Source: Chitinophaga polysaccharea (GTDB lineage Bacteria; Bacteroidota; Bacteroidia; Chitinophagales; Chitinophagaceae). From it: a stretch of DNA of 64,000 nucleotides. The stretch spans positions 2,914,001-2,978,000 of the forward strand of contig NZ_CABFVU010000001.1 of NCBI RefSeq assembly GCF_902150045.1, read 5' to 3'. Within the stretch, counting starts at the first letter, position 1, and each line of letters begins with the position of its first letter. The notes beneath the pieces are model-generated. The model saw nothing but the letters and a program-made list of their open reading frames with translations. It searched no databases and had not been told where the DNA came from. Shown here piece after piece: positions 1 through 9,522 of this stretch. Made by a program: the position numbers and the translations under genes.

Positions 1-819
1 AAGCAGGGCAGGAGGGCCGCATTCGGTCATGTCGCTGTCGAAATAACCTTTGCGTGGAGATGCCAGGATCAGCAGCTCTCCCTTATCGTCCACTAAAGGG
101 CGCCAGTCGGTGAGATTAGTTGAGCTGGCAGCATACACATGCCGCTCGCCCCAATACATAAAATACTGGCCGTTTATCCTGGCAATCACCTGCCTGTTAT
201 CCTTCACCTGCGTGAGGATGGATGCCGATTTGGTAGCCATGTCAAAGAATTTCCCGTTATAAGCGTCCTGGAAAACAGGCCCGTGCTTTGTCCAATGCAC
301 CAGGTCTTTTGAAGTGGCTGCCGCCAAACGGGGCACCTTGCGGTTCCATTGGGTATACAACATTACGTATGTACCGTCTTCAGTTACTGCTATTCGCGGA
401 TCTTCACAACCTCCGGGCCATTCAAATGTTCTTTGCTCATCCTCTGCCGGGAAAAGAACGGGCTCTTTTTTCCGTTTGAAATGTACCCCGTCCTTACTTT
501 CGGCATAGCCGAGGCGGGATGTACGGCTGCCGATCTTTACCCCCGAGTTATCTTCAGCACGGTAAAGGACCACTATTTTGCCCTCTTTAACCGCAGCCCC
601 GGGATTAAAGGTATCGTTGATCTCCCATTTAATTACTGACTTACTCATTGGATCTGTGAACCGGGTAGTAGAGTCGGGCGAGATGATGGGATTCTTCCCG
701 GGCGGTCTTACAAAACCTCCCAGAGCCCAATCCGGCAGGGGAGAGGCAGACTGTGCAAATGTTATTTGAGTGATGAAAAACGACAAACAAAGTATGCTGC
801 TGAAATATCTTTTAATCAT
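1..819 (-). CDS. Exported glycoside hydrolase family 130 enzyme (3' end outside window)
   Basis: The reading frame starts at the ATG at 819 and is open to the window edge (273 codons). It starts with an exported signal (MIKRYFSSILCLSFF..., cleavage likely after TFA before QSA). The core has GH130-type motifs: FNPGAA near residue 70, LYRAEDNSG near 85, a GCEDPRI motif near 140 that in the family holds the catalytic aspartate, and HWTKHGP near 178. GH130 enzymes cleave or phosphorolyse beta-mannosides; an exported member is more likely a hydrolase on beta-mannosides than a cytoplasmic phosphorylase, which is inference. It lies 60 bp downstream of susD and is probably the last visible gene of the SusC/D operon, suggesting a mannose-containing substrate. 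The C-terminus is missing, so subfamily cannot be decided. Confidence 0.85.
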   Translation of the reverse strand, partial: MIKRYFSSILCLSFFITQITFAQSASPLPDWALGGFVRPPGKNPIISPDSTTRFTDPMSKSVIKWEINDTFNPGAAVKEGKIVVLYRAEDNSGVKIGSRTSRLGYAESKDGVHFKRKKEPVLFPAEDEQRTFEWPGGCEDPRIAVTEDGTYVMLYTQWNRKVPRLAAATSKDLVHWTKHGPVFQDAYNGKFFDMATKSASILTQVKDNRQVIARINGQYFMYWGERHVYAASSTNLTDWRPLVDDKGELLILASPRKGYFDSDMTECGPPALL

Positions 820-879
820 AACTGAATCTTTATACTTTTTGAATTAAATGCGGCAGTGGCCAGTGCCGGGATTTTCTGA

Positions 880-2529
880 TCAGTAACCTGTATTTTGCGG
901 ATACTTGTCGCCGGTAATGGTCCTGTCTATCTGGCTTTGAGGAATTGGCCTCAGCATATGCTTGTCTTTAATATTCGCCCCTGCATCGGGGTTATGTAAT
1001 TTTACACGCTCTATCAGTTTCTTTGTTCTCACCAAATCCAGCCAGCGGGTTTGTTCACCTACCAACTCGCGTGCGCGTTCGTCAAGGATAAAGTCCAGTG
1101 TTACATCAGCCGGCGTAATAGCCATGGCTGCGGCGTTCCCGGTAGGATATGCCGCGCGCCCGCGTACAACATTAATATATTGTGCGGCACTGGCATTATC
1201 ACCAATATTGAAAGCCGCTTCTGCAGCCAGCAGGTAGGTTTCGGCCAGGCGATAGGCAATCACCGGTCTTACTGATGGATCATTTATACTTGCCCTTTTA
1301 GTATCCTGGTATTTGAGCATGGTGGGAAATAACTGCAGGGTGTACTTTCTTGGCGGCACCAGCAGGTAGCGTGTTGAGTTAATCTCAGCATCGCTCACAT
1401 CCACTCCCGGCATATAAATAGCCGTATCGCCAAGTGCATATTTGGGAACCCCATTTACCTTGGGGATCTTATCGGCAGAATTAGACAGCCATACTGATTG
1501 AAATGTTTTGTAATAGCGGGTGTCGTTGGTTTTATCGGCAAAGCAGGTATCGCTCATCCAGCGGGTGGGCTCCACGCGTGCAAACGGCCGTCCGTAGGCC
1601 ATGGAGCGAACCAGGCCCGGGAAATTCTCATACCCCATTACATAGTGAAAGTTTAATTCGTTGCTGTTGTTGTTATAAGTCAGGTTGGAAGTATGTTGCA
1701 CACTCCATAATACCTCCTTGCTTGCCTCGTTGCCTTCCGCGTATACGGATGCAAAATCCGGCAGCAGGGCAAGACCCAGGCCTGCGCTATTATCAATCAG
1801 GCCTTTCGCGGTGGAATATGCATTCTGAAAATCGTCAGGTTGTTTAGCATCAGAGTATGCCCTGGTGAGGTATACTTTTGCCAGCAGGTGCGATGCTGCC
1901 GCCGCGGTAGCCTTACCTGGCAATACGCCGTTTTGCACAGGGCTTGGCGGTAACCCGGCAATGGCATCTTTTAAATCCTGGATAATAAAATTGTAAACAT
2001 CCGCGAGAGGCGCCCTGGTAGCGCTTGTACTTGGCTCTGTAATAAAATGCGTGTTAAGTGTAACAGGGCCCCAGAAACGGACGAGTACGAAATAGTAATT
2101 CGCACGCAGAAATTTTGCTTCAGCAACTTTTTGTTTAACAGTGGCCGGATCAAGGCCTGTCACTACGCTTCCGTTGTCGATGATACCATTGCAATTGTTG
2201 ATGAAGGTATAGCAGGCATTCCAGATGCCGTTTACCCAGCCGCTGCTGGCGTCGAAGCTGCTTGAATAAATATTGAAATCATTGTTGCCGCCCCCACCGG
2301 ATTTGAACTCATCGGTACCGGGCACGGTCATGGTCATAAAGTTTTCGGTCCCCCATATATTCCGGTTACCGGCATATGCTGCATCCAGGCCCGACTGAAA
2401 GCCCTGTGCGGTATTGAAGTATTGAGGGATCAGCCCTGAATGGGGTTCTTCAATTAATTGTTTGTTACAGCTCAAACTTAAAAAAATGATGGCTGCCAGT
2501 GGAATAGATTTATATATGATAGATCTCAT
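880..2529 (-). CDS. SusD/RagB family nutrient-binding outer-membrane lipoprotein
   Basis: SusD-like proteins sit on the SusC barrel as a lid and bind oligosaccharide at the cell surface. The 549-residue product has a lipoprotein signal ending LSLSC with cysteine near residue 21, then the helical TPR-like core of the family (FLRANYYFVLVRFWGPV near 145, a typical SusD signature) and the C-terminal RagB region with RLAETYLLAAEAAF, INVVRGRA and a closing LRPIPQSQIDRT before the final YPQNTGY. Length is in the usual 500-600 range. It starts 11 bp after the susC stop and is followed by the GH130 gene, so it is the second structural gene of the locus. Confidence 0.97.
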   Translation of the reverse strand: MRSIIYKSIPLAAIIFLSLSCNKQLIEEPHSGLIPQYFNTAQGFQSGLDAAYAGNRNIWGTENFMTMTVPGTDEFKSGGGGNNDFNIYSSSFDASSGWVNGIWNACYTFINNCNGIIDNGSVVTGLDPATVKQKVAEAKFLRANYYFVLVRFWGPVTLNTHFITEPSTSATRAPLADVYNFIIQDLKDAIAGLPPSPVQNGVLPGKATAAAASHLLAKVYLTRAYSDAKQPDDFQNAYSTAKGLIDNSAGLGLALLPDFASVYAEGNEASKEVLWSVQHTSNLTYNNNSNELNFHYVMGYENFPGLVRSMAYGRPFARVEPTRWMSDTCFADKTNDTRYYKTFQSVWLSNSADKIPKVNGVPKYALGDTAIYMPGVDVSDAEINSTRYLLVPPRKYTLQLFPTMLKYQDTKRASINDPSVRPVIAYRLAETYLLAAEAAFNIGDNASAAQYINVVRGRAAYPTGNAAAMAITPADVTLDFILDERARELVGEQTRWLDLVRTKKLIERVKLHNPDAGANIKDKHMLRPIPQSQIDRTITGDKYPQNTGY

Positions 2530-2540
2530 CGTGATAAAAA

Positions 2541-5500
2541 TTAAAATGTAACATTTAAACCAAACAGTATAGATTTATTCGGTGGTGTATCCACGCCCAG
2601 GGTGCCAGCCGATTCAGGATCTACACCCGGAAATCGATTGTGTAACGGGGAAAATAAAATGATGGCATCATTTAAACTGCTATAAACCCGGAGTGCCTGT
2701 ATGCCGGCTTTACGGATAATATGAGACGGCAGCGTGTAGCCAAGATTGATAGTCCTTATTTTAAGGTAAGTGGCATCATAATAGCCCAGGAGATCGCCAT
2801 AGGTGGGCGTGCCTACGTTAAAATTAGGTTTAGGGTAAGTGTTTTCGTTATTATAAGGAGTCCAGTAATTAACATTCAGATTATTCATTTTCCCGTTTAA
2901 CGCGTTTACATTGCTGCCTGGTTGGAGCCAGTAAGCGATCTGCGTGCCTCCTACACGATAGGTAGTTACTACGGTCAGGTCAACGCCACGATAACTAAAG
3001 CGGTTGGTGAGGCCGCCGAAGAACTTTGGCTGGCGTGAGCCAACAATTGTGCGGTCGTTTGAATTGATTACGCCGTCCCCATTAAGGTCGGCCACTTTTA
3101 TGGTACCGATCACGGAGCCGGATCCGACCATTGTGAGGTTCAGCTTCCTGGCCAGGGCAGAATCGGCTGCTGTATTTTGCCAGATGCCCAGTCGTACATA
3201 GTTATAAAGCGCATTAATAGGAGCTCCTACAAAGCGGTTATTACCAATGTCCTGTGTTACCCCATTTTGCAGCGCGGTAATTTTATTGCGGTTAAAGGTG
3301 ATGTTAAAGTTGGTGGTCCAGCCAAAATCTTTCCGGTCTGCGGCCCTGATATTGATAGATGCAATATTGATCTCCAGGCCTTTATTTTCGGTTTTACCTA
3401 CGTTGGCAAGGAACTGTGAGGTGTAGCCCGTTGTAATAGGCAGGTTTTGCGGAAGGATAAGATTACTGGTGCGCTGCTGGTAAGCATCCACAGATCCGCT
3501 GATACGGTCATTAAACAAGCTGAAGTCCACGGCCAGGTTCAATGTAGCGGTATACTCCCAGCCCAGTTTGGGATTGGGTACATTATTGGGATAAGTACCG
3601 GTAACATTTGTGGAGCCGTAATTATAATTGATCGATGTTAGCCCGCCAAGCGTCTGGTAGGGATTTACAGCAGCATTTCCTACTGTTCCGTAACCGGCGC
3701 GCAGTTTCAGGTTGGATATCGCGGGAATGTTTTTCATGAAGTCTTCCTGTGTAATGTTCCAGCCAACCGCTGCAGAAGGGAATACATGATATTTATTCCC
3801 CGGCGCCAGCGTAGAGGAACCGTCGGATCTCATGGTGAGGGTTAACAGGTATTTGCTCTTATAGTCGTAGTTCACACGTCCCATGAATGAAACGATGCTA
3901 AATTTCGAATAACTGCCTTCGCCCTTGAGATTGGCGGCTAATGCGGGGTTGAAATACTGGATATAATCTGCCAGGATATTGTTGTAGCTGAAGCTGGTAG
4001 AAGCTTTATAATCCTCCTGGTAGCTAAACAGGCCGGTAGCTGTTAAGTGATGATTTTTGGCAAACGTGTTTTCATATATCAACAGGTTTTCCAGCGTATA
4101 GTCGTAGTAGTCATAATTGGTGTTTTTGGCAGTGGAAGGGCCGCTCAGGTTCTGGTAGGTAGCGCTGCCATAAAATTCGCCATAGGTTTCCGGCGTAATT
4201 TCCACGCCCCCGTTAAAACGGTATTTAAGGTGTGGGGTGATCTGTGCCTCCGCATAAGCTGTTGTAAAAGTATTATACCTGGAACGTTTTTGAACAACCG
4301 CGCCCGGTACCAGGTTGGCCAGGGGATTATACACCAGGGAACCGCCTCCGGGGAATGGAATAAGATTGCCTTTTTCGTCGTAGGGAACGGTAAGCGGGCT
4401 GGAGGTAAGCGCCTGGCCCACGGGGTTGATACTCTCCCCGTTAATTTTACTCACGGTATTCAGTGAGCTTAAGCCAATCTTAAATATCTTACCCAGTTGC
4501 TGGTCAATACTTACTTTGAAGGTATAACGCCTGAATGACTGGCCGGGAAACAGGCCGGTTTCGTCATAAAAACCGGCGGAAGCCGCATATTTTGTTGATG
4601 GTGTACCACCGGATATACCAAGCTGATGATTGGTTTTAAAACCGTTCTTAAAAATCAGCTTTTGCCAGTCGGTAGCAGTTCTGTTTTTCATACCGGCCAG
4701 TTCAGCAGGCAGGAAGGTGATACCATCCGTATAGAATTTTGGATCATCTATTCCGTTATAAGGATTGGGTGTGCCTATGGTGTTTGGGTTGTTTGCATTG
4801 TAGTTACCCCATTTCTTGTAGGTTTCATAGGTTTGGGGATCCATCACATCGTAGTAACCAAGCGGGCTTACCACGCCGGCATAACCGCTGTAGGTAATTA
4901 CCGGTGCGCCTGTTTTGCCGCGTTTGGTAGTGATCAGTATTACGCCGTTTGCACCTCTTGAGCCATAAATGGCGGTGGCGGATGCGTCTTTTAATATTTG
5001 TACGGCTACTACATCATCCTGGTTGAGGTCATTGATATAGGTGCCGTTGAACGGTATACCATCTACCACATAAAGCACATCATTGGCGGCGCCCAGGGAA
5101 CGTTGTCCCCTGATAGAGATAGATGGGGTGGCGCCGGGATGACTGTTGCCGCCGGTTTTTTGTATATCAAGGCCCGGCGCCTGGCTTTGCAGCGCGCTTA
5201 CCAGGTTGCTTGCAGGCACGCTTTTTATCGCTTCTTCATCTATAGATGCGATGGAGCCGGTAACATCCGCTTTCTTTTGTGAGCCATAACCCACTACAAT
5301 TACCTCGTTCAAAGCCGATGGCTTTTCGGCTAAGGTTACATTGATCACCGTTTGGTCATTCACCGCTATTTCCTGGCTGATAAATCCAACAGAGCGGAAT
5401 ACCAGGATAGCAGATTTATCCGGCACCGAAATGCTGTACCTGCCATTACCATCCGCAATGGCGCCGGTAGCAGCGCCTTTAACGGTTACGGATACACCGG

Positions 5501-5918
5501 GAACAGGTGAGCCTTTGCTGTCGTTTACCTGCCCGGTTATTCTGATGTCTGCCACCGGGGCGGCATGTGTTTCCGGCGCCGGGGTTTTACGGCTGATCAC
5601 CACATTGTTCTGGGTGATCACATATACTACCGGCTGATCTTTGAAACATTGATCAAGCACCGCTTTCAGCGATGCGTTGGTGACTGTTATTGAAACTTTT
5701 TTTGTTTCCTCCAGTGCACTGGGATTGTATAAGAAATTAAACCCGGTCTGCAGCCTTATCTGGGTAAATATTTCTTCGAGGGATGCATTTTTAACTTTCA
5801 GATTAATCGATTGAGCGAATGTTGCCGCTCTGACCTGCAAAACTGTTGCAAGCAATAGAATCATTGTAAGTTTCATAACTGAGGAATGTTTAAAGAGCGC
5901 ATAGAATACCCCCTGCAC
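2541..5918 (-). CDS. SusC/RagA family TonB-linked outer-membrane receptor with STN domain
   Basis: This is the TonB-dependent barrel that imports glycan fragments captured by SusD. After the signal peptide come an STN domain (about residues 40-110), a carboxypeptidase-D regulatory-like domain (about 125-205, ITGQVNDSKGSPVPGV), a plug with VVGYGSQKKADVTGSI and VLYVVDGIPFNG, and a long barrel closing in LFGLNVTF. The STN domain is the part that signals to a FecR-type anti-sigma factor, which fits the adjacent fecR and sigma genes. The longest frame starts at 5918, but an ATG at 5876 (MKLTMILLLATVLQVRA) gives a cleaner signal peptide and is the likelier start. Length (about 1110-1125) is normal for STN-containing members. 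Confidence 0.97.
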   Translation of the reverse strand: MQGVFYALFKHSSVMKLTMILLLATVLQVRAATFAQSINLKVKNASLEEIFTQIRLQTGFNFLYNPSALEETKKVSITVTNASLKAVLDQCFKDQPVVYVITQNNVVISRKTPAPETHAAPVADIRITGQVNDSKGSPVPGVSVTVKGAATGAIADGNGRYSISVPDKSAILVFRSVGFISQEIAVNDQTVINVTLAEKPSALNEVIVVGYGSQKKADVTGSIASIDEEAIKSVPASNLVSALQSQAPGLDIQKTGGNSHPGATPSISIRGQRSLGAANDVLYVVDGIPFNGTYINDLNQDDVVAVQILKDASATAIYGSRGANGVILITTKRGKTGAPVITYSGYAGVVSPLGYYDVMDPQTYETYKKWGNYNANNPNTIGTPNPYNGIDDPKFYTDGITFLPAELAGMKNRTATDWQKLIFKNGFKTNHQLGISGGTPSTKYAASAGFYDETGLFPGQSFRRYTFKVSIDQQLGKIFKIGLSSLNTVSKINGESINPVGQALTSSPLTVPYDEKGNLIPFPGGGSLVYNPLANLVPGAVVQKRSRYNTFTTAYAEAQITPHLKYRFNGGVEITPETYGEFYGSATYQNLSGPSTAKNTNYDYYDYTLENLLIYENTFAKNHHLTATGLFSYQEDYKASTSFSYNNILADYIQYFNPALAANLKGEGSYSKFSIVSFMGRVNYDYKSKYLLTLTMRSDGSSTLAPGNKYHVFPSAAVGWNITQEDFMKNIPAISNLKLRAGYGTVGNAAVNPYQTLGGLTSINYNYGSTNVTGTYPNNVPNPKLGWEYTATLNLAVDFSLFNDRISGSVDAYQQRTSNLILPQNLPITTGYTSQFLANVGKTENKGLEINIASINIRAADRKDFGWTTNFNITFNRNKITALQNGVTQDIGNNRFVGAPINALYNYVRLGIWQNTAADSALARKLNLTMVGSGSVIGTIKVADLNGDGVINSNDRTIVGSRQPKFFGGLTNRFSYRGVDLTVVTTYRVGGTQIAYWLQPGSNVNALNGKMNNLNVNYWTPYNNENTYPKPNFNVGTPTYGDLLGYYDATYLKIRTINLGYTLPSHIIRKAGIQALRVYSSLNDAIILFSPLHNRFPGVDPESAGTLGVDTPPNKSILFGLNVTF

Positions 5919-5977
5919 GTATATACATTGGGGATATCGTACAAATAAATGTTTGGTTTTATAAACTAGCTGGCGGG

Positions 5978-7123
5978 TTAGTTAGGCATAATTGTCACCT
6001 TCCTTCCCTCAATTTTAAATTTTAAGCTTTTGGTTAATTCAATTGTTTTTAACAGATCTTCCAGTTTTTCGTAACGGGAAACGGTTCCGCCAAGGCGTTG
6101 CTTCATTACATCGCCCTGGTAGCTAACGTCTACATCATACCAGCGTGCTATGGTTCGCATAACGCTTTCGATGCTCTCATTCCTGAAAAGGAAATAGCCG
6201 TTTTTCCAGGCAATGGCATCGTTGGAATTCACTTCATTGATATGGAGCTCCCTGTTAGCGGCTAAAGTTGCCTGCTGTCCCGGTTTAAGCAATACCTGGT
6301 TGTTATTGGCAGATAATTTAATGGAGCCTTCCAGCAGCGTAGTTTGTGTGATTGGTTCATCAGCATAGGCATTCACATTAAAACTGGTTCCCAGTACCTG
6401 TATTTCTGCATTCCTGATCTTCACTTTGAACGGCTGAGCAGCATTGGCTGCTACTTCAAAATAAGCCTCCCCGTTAACCTCTACAAGTCTTTCCGGACCT
6501 GTAAAAGCGGTAGGGTAGCGCAACGTGGAAGCCGCGTTCAGCCAAACCTGTGTGCCATCGGGGAGTGTAACCCGGAACTGGCCTCCCCTTGGAGTTGCCA
6601 GCGTATTATACTGAACAGCGGCAGAGGGGCTTTGGGCATCATACTTTAGCTGGCCGCCCTGTTGGTGGATAGCCGTTGCGCCCTGCCGGATCACCTGGTT
6701 GCCGGTGCTGTCCAATGTTATGATAGACCCATCCGATAAGGTCAGGATGGCCTTGTTGGAGCCTGGTATTGCATTGGCAATGGTTTGCTGCGCCGCCGGA
6801 TGTTTGGCCGGCCGTTGCAGCCAGAAGTAGGTTCCCGCCACAAGCGCGAGTATGGCGGCAGCTGCAGCCCACCGGTATTTCCGCAGCCTGATGGTACGAA
6901 CAGGGACCGCTTCCTGGTCGAGCCGCTGCATAATCAATTGCCTGATCCCTTCATCGGGAGTGCCTTCATAGGCCCGGGCCACCAGTTCCCCGTAGATGGT
7001 TTCATCCAGCAGCTGTGCGCACGCGGGATCTTCCAGCGCAGTCGCCAGCCGGCGGCGTTCCTCCGCGGAGATCCTGTCATCCAGGTATTTTTCCAACAGA
7101 TCCTTGAATTCGTCGATATGCAT
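5978..7123 (-). CDS. FecR family anti-sigma factor (inner membrane)
   Basis: FecR-type proteins hold an ECF sigma factor inactive until the outer-membrane receptor signals through its STN domain. The 381-residue product has an N-terminal cytoplasmic helical part (about 1-80), a single membrane segment near 84-103 (RWAAAAAILALVAGTYFWL), the FecR domain (about 175-275, with TPRGGQFRVTLPDGTQVWLNA and GEAYFEVA), and a C-terminal DUF4974-like domain (about 310-380, MRTIARWYDVDVSYQG) typical of Bacteroidota members. It lies 42 bp after the sigma gene and just before susC, the standard order. The three together form a substrate-responsive switch for this locus. Confidence 0.95.
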   Translation of the reverse strand: MHIDEFKDLLEKYLDDRISAEERRRLATALEDPACAQLLDETIYGELVARAYEGTPDEGIRQLIMQRLDQEAVPVRTIRLRKYRWAAAAAILALVAGTYFWLQRPAKHPAAQQTIANAIPGSNKAILTLSDGSIITLDSTGNQVIRQGATAIHQQGGQLKYDAQSPSAAVQYNTLATPRGGQFRVTLPDGTQVWLNAASTLRYPTAFTGPERLVEVNGEAYFEVAANAAQPFKVKIRNAEIQVLGTSFNVNAYADEPITQTTLLEGSIKLSANNNQVLLKPGQQATLAANRELHINEVNSNDAIAWKNGYFLFRNESIESVMRTIARWYDVDVSYQGDVMKQRLGGTVSRYEKLEDLLKTIELTKSLKFKIEGRKVTIMPN

Positions 7124-7165
7124 ATACTATAAAGACGCACCAACGTAAAAAGAGGGTTGCTCCCT

Positions 7166-7741
7166 TTAAAAAAAAATTTGGAACAGGAGCCGCAGTGCAT
7201 GCCGTATAAAGGTCCGTACCTGTGCCAGGGCCTTTATCATATGGCCTTTCACCGTTTCCCGGGAAATTCCCAGTCTTGCAGCAATCTCCTCATACTTTAA
7301 CCCTTCCTGCCGGCTCAGTTCAAAAACGGCCCGGCGTTGCGGCGGCATCTGGTTCACTGCTGCCTGCACCAGTTCCCGGAGCTGCTTGGTCGCCAGCCGT
7401 TCATCGGCCGGTAAGTCGGTTGCTGGTTGCAGCTGCTCCACATCATCGGGGATCGGGATCATCAGCTTCTTTCTGAATTCACTCAGGATCCTGTTCTTTG
7501 CCATTGTATATAGGTAGTGCTGCGGCCGTTCTATATCCGGTAGGGAGCTGCGGTTTTTCCAGATGGTAAGAAATACTTCCTGGACTACATCCTGGGCTTT
7601 GTGAGAGTCTTTCAGGTAGGCCATCGCCTGTCCATACAGGTTATTCCAATATTGATCTGCCAACCGGGTAAAGGCATCATGATCGCCGTTGGCAATCTGT
7701 TGGAAAATATCTTTCTCTGTATGTAGGAAACTCTCTGGCAA
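7166..7741 (-). CDS. ECF-type RNA polymerase sigma-70 factor
   Basis: The 191-residue protein has region 2 (about residues 25-95, with NLYGQAMAYLKDSHKAQDVVQEVFLTIWKNRS) and region 4 (about 125-180, QMPPQRRAVFELSRQEGLKYEEIAARLGISRETVKGHM), the two-domain layout of ECF sigma factors. It belongs to the Bacteroidota group linked to FecR and SusC. It is the first gene of the locus and presumably drives it once released by the downstream FecR protein. I could not find a convincing promoter in the short stretch upstream. Confidence 0.96.
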   Translation of the reverse strand: MPESFLHTEKDIFQQIANGDHDAFTRLADQYWNNLYGQAMAYLKDSHKAQDVVQEVFLTIWKNRSSLPDIERPQHYLYTMAKNRILSEFRKKLMIPIPDDVEQLQPATDLPADERLATKQLRELVQAAVNQMPPQRRAVFELSRQEGLKYEEIAARLGISRETVKGHMIKALAQVRTFIRHALRLLFQIFF

Positions 7742-7858
7742 TATAAGTGCAAGCTTTGACTGCTAAAAATAGATAAAAATTTCTACCCCTTAAAAATTCG
7801 CGTTTTGGGGAGAGATATCATGCAGTGAAATGCTGTCTGCCTGAAAAATGGCATTAAA

Positions 7859-8290
7859 ATGGAGGCGTCTCCGGCTATGAAAAGAAAAATGCTCCTTATT
7901 ATTGCTTTGGCTGCCACGGCCACTGTTGGCAAAGCAAACGGACAACAGCCTGTGGCAAGTGCCACCGATACTACCCTGGAAAACAAGCGGAAGGTAATTG
8001 ACTCGCTCGATAGAAAGCTCTTCGAGGTACTGGGCGCAAGAGAAAGGGTTGTCCGTGAAATAGGCGTTTACAAAGCGCAGCATCATATCGCCCCATTACA
8101 GGCAGCACGCTTTCAGAAGGTGCTGGAAAGAGGGATTGAGGCAGGTAAGAAAGAAGGATTGTCGGCAGAATTTGTCACTGAAATGCTCAATGCTATTCAT
8201 AAGGAAAGCCTGAGAATAGAAGAGGCGATCTCGGATGACAAATCCTTAGCGGGGGGTACAAAATTATATCTTATTTTGCCCGGTAACTAA
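7859..8290 (+). CDS. Exported chorismate mutase, AroQ type
   Basis: Chorismate mutase converts chorismate to prephenate. The protein has a signal peptide (the ATG at 7877, MKRKMLLIIALAATATVG, is the better start; cleavage near KANGQ) followed by an AroQ helical domain over about residues 43-125. Aligned by eye to E. coli AroQ, the active-site residues Arg11, Arg28, Lys39, Arg51 and Ser84 have counterparts, but Asp48 aligns with Gln, Glu52 with Phe and Gln88 with Glu. Secreted chorismate mutases are known, but their role is unclear because chorismate is a cytoplasmic metabolite. It is monofunctional, with no fused dehydratase or DAHP synthase, and there are no aromatic biosynthesis genes nearby. 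Start and export are well supported; activity is uncertain. Confidence 0.85.
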   Translation: MEASPAMKRKMLLIIALAATATVGKANGQQPVASATDTTLENKRKVIDSLDRKLFEVLGARERVVREIGVYKAQHHIAPLQAARFQKVLERGIEAGKKEGLSAEFVTEMLNAIHKESLRIEEAISDDKSLAGGTKLYLILPGN

Positions 8291-8311
8291 CTGCTGATCC
8301 CAGCCTGTTTT

Positions 8312-9135
8312 ATGTTGAAATTTCATTTTCATAAGTATAAATATGGAAAAGAGCTGCTGGTCGACCGCTTCAAAATTTCGGAAATAGCCGGTCGGAGTAT
8401 TTCACTGAAGGAGCTGCATGCTACCACCTTTTATGAAATCTTTCTCTTTCTTGAAGGCGAGGGTGCTATCATTTTTGAAGGCAGCCGGCTGGATTTTAAA
8501 AGCCCCATTGTGCTGCTGCCGCCGGCCCGCCCTCGGCAATGGGATCTTCATACCCGGCCCGATTGCGGCATGGTCATATTTGAAGGAGAGTTTATGGAAA
8601 CCTTCCTGAAAGACCACCTGTTCCTTCACCGCTTGCATTATTTCGGCAACTATGATTGTCCACCTATACTACCATTGCAAAAGAACGATGTAAACATTTT
8701 TCAGCAGCTGACGGATAATATAAGGGAAGAAATAAAAAACCAGTCGTTCGACAGCCAGCAGCTGTTAAGGCATATCTATACCGGCTGCTTATACAGCTTA
8801 ACCGCCACTATACCGGTTTCTATCAGCTAAAAGGGAATCTCTACCAGAACACGGATATGCTGAAATTCAGGGATTTCCTCAAAAAATATATAAGGGAAAA
8901 GCAAACGGTCAAAGAGTACGCGGACTTACTAAAGATGAACCGCAACCGGTTAAACCAGCTATGCCATGATACATTCGGCAAAGACGCCCATATAATTATA
9001 CGTGGTGAACTTCTGCAGTCCTGTAAAAACGAACTGCTGGGAAGCAATAAAACCATAGCTGAAATCGGCTATGAGCATAACTTTTCCGCCCCTTCCAATT
9101 TTGTACGCCTACATCGCCCAGGATATCATTTATAA
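8312..9135 (+). pseudogene. AraC family regulator, frameshifted and truncated at its C-terminus
   Basis: The first part (8312-8830) encodes the cupin-like ligand-binding half of an AraC regulator and ends prematurely at a stop. The other reading frame continues the same protein without a gap in homology: from about 8776 it reads LYRLLIQLNRHYTGFYQ and then the helix-turn-helix half (LLKMNRNRLNQLCHDTFGK and NKTIAEIGYEHNFSAPSNFVR). The two frames meet near 8771-8780, consistent with one missing base. The second helix-turn-helix is cut after NFVR near 9108, where sequence from an unrelated gene follows. Neither half would work as a regulator alone. A single sequencing error could explain the frameshift but not the foreign tail. 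Confidence 0.85.
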
Positions 9136-9430
9136 TAAAATACATTTGTTTATATCAGGGAATACAGATGGCTGGCGTAGGGCGCTAGAAAAAGCAGGGG
9201 AGGAAAAGGAGTATACAATCATACTTCCGGGGCATGGAAACCCTGCTGATCGCTCCGTTATTAAAGAAAACCTGGAATACCTGGATGTTGTGAATAAAAC
9301 ACTGGCGGCATCCAGATCCAAAGCGGAGTATAAGGCCAAACTGCTGGCGGCTTACCCGGCATATGGAGGCACGCGTTTGATAGATATTTACCTGGATTAT
9401 TACCTGAAAAAGGATTGGGCAGAGAAGTAG
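9105..9430 (+). pseudogene. C-terminal remnant of a metallo-beta-lactamase-fold hydrolase
   Basis: From about 9105 the second frame (codons in phase with 9071) encodes YIAQDIIYNKIHLF, ALEKAGEEKEYTIILPGHG, a DRSVIKENLEYLDVV helix and the closing AYPAYGGTRLIDIYLDYYL. This resembles the C-terminal third of MBL-fold hydrolases with a late metal-binding PGHG histidine. The N-terminal HxHxDH core is absent, so it cannot be active. The remnant begins exactly where the AraC homology stops, so a deletion probably fused the middle of one gene to the tail of another. No independent start or promoter is evident. Confidence 0.75.
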
Positions 9431-9449
9431 CGGGAAAGGTACTCATAAA

Positions 9450-9511
9450 CAAGCCCGGTTCCCTGAGATGATAAGGAGATAAAAACTGATCCTCTCAGGG
9501 AACCGGGCTTG
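9450..9511. terminator. Perfect 19-bp inverted repeat, likely bidirectional terminator
   Basis: Positions 9450-9468 (CAAGCCCGGTTCCCTGAGA) are exactly reverse-complementary to 9493-9511, with a 24-nt loop. The hairpin sits between the converging MBL remnant and GH97 gene, so a terminator role is likely. No clear T-tract follows on either side, and the stem is longer than usual, so a repeat element is an alternative. Confidence 0.65.
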
Positions 9512-9522
9512 CCGGTTATCTA

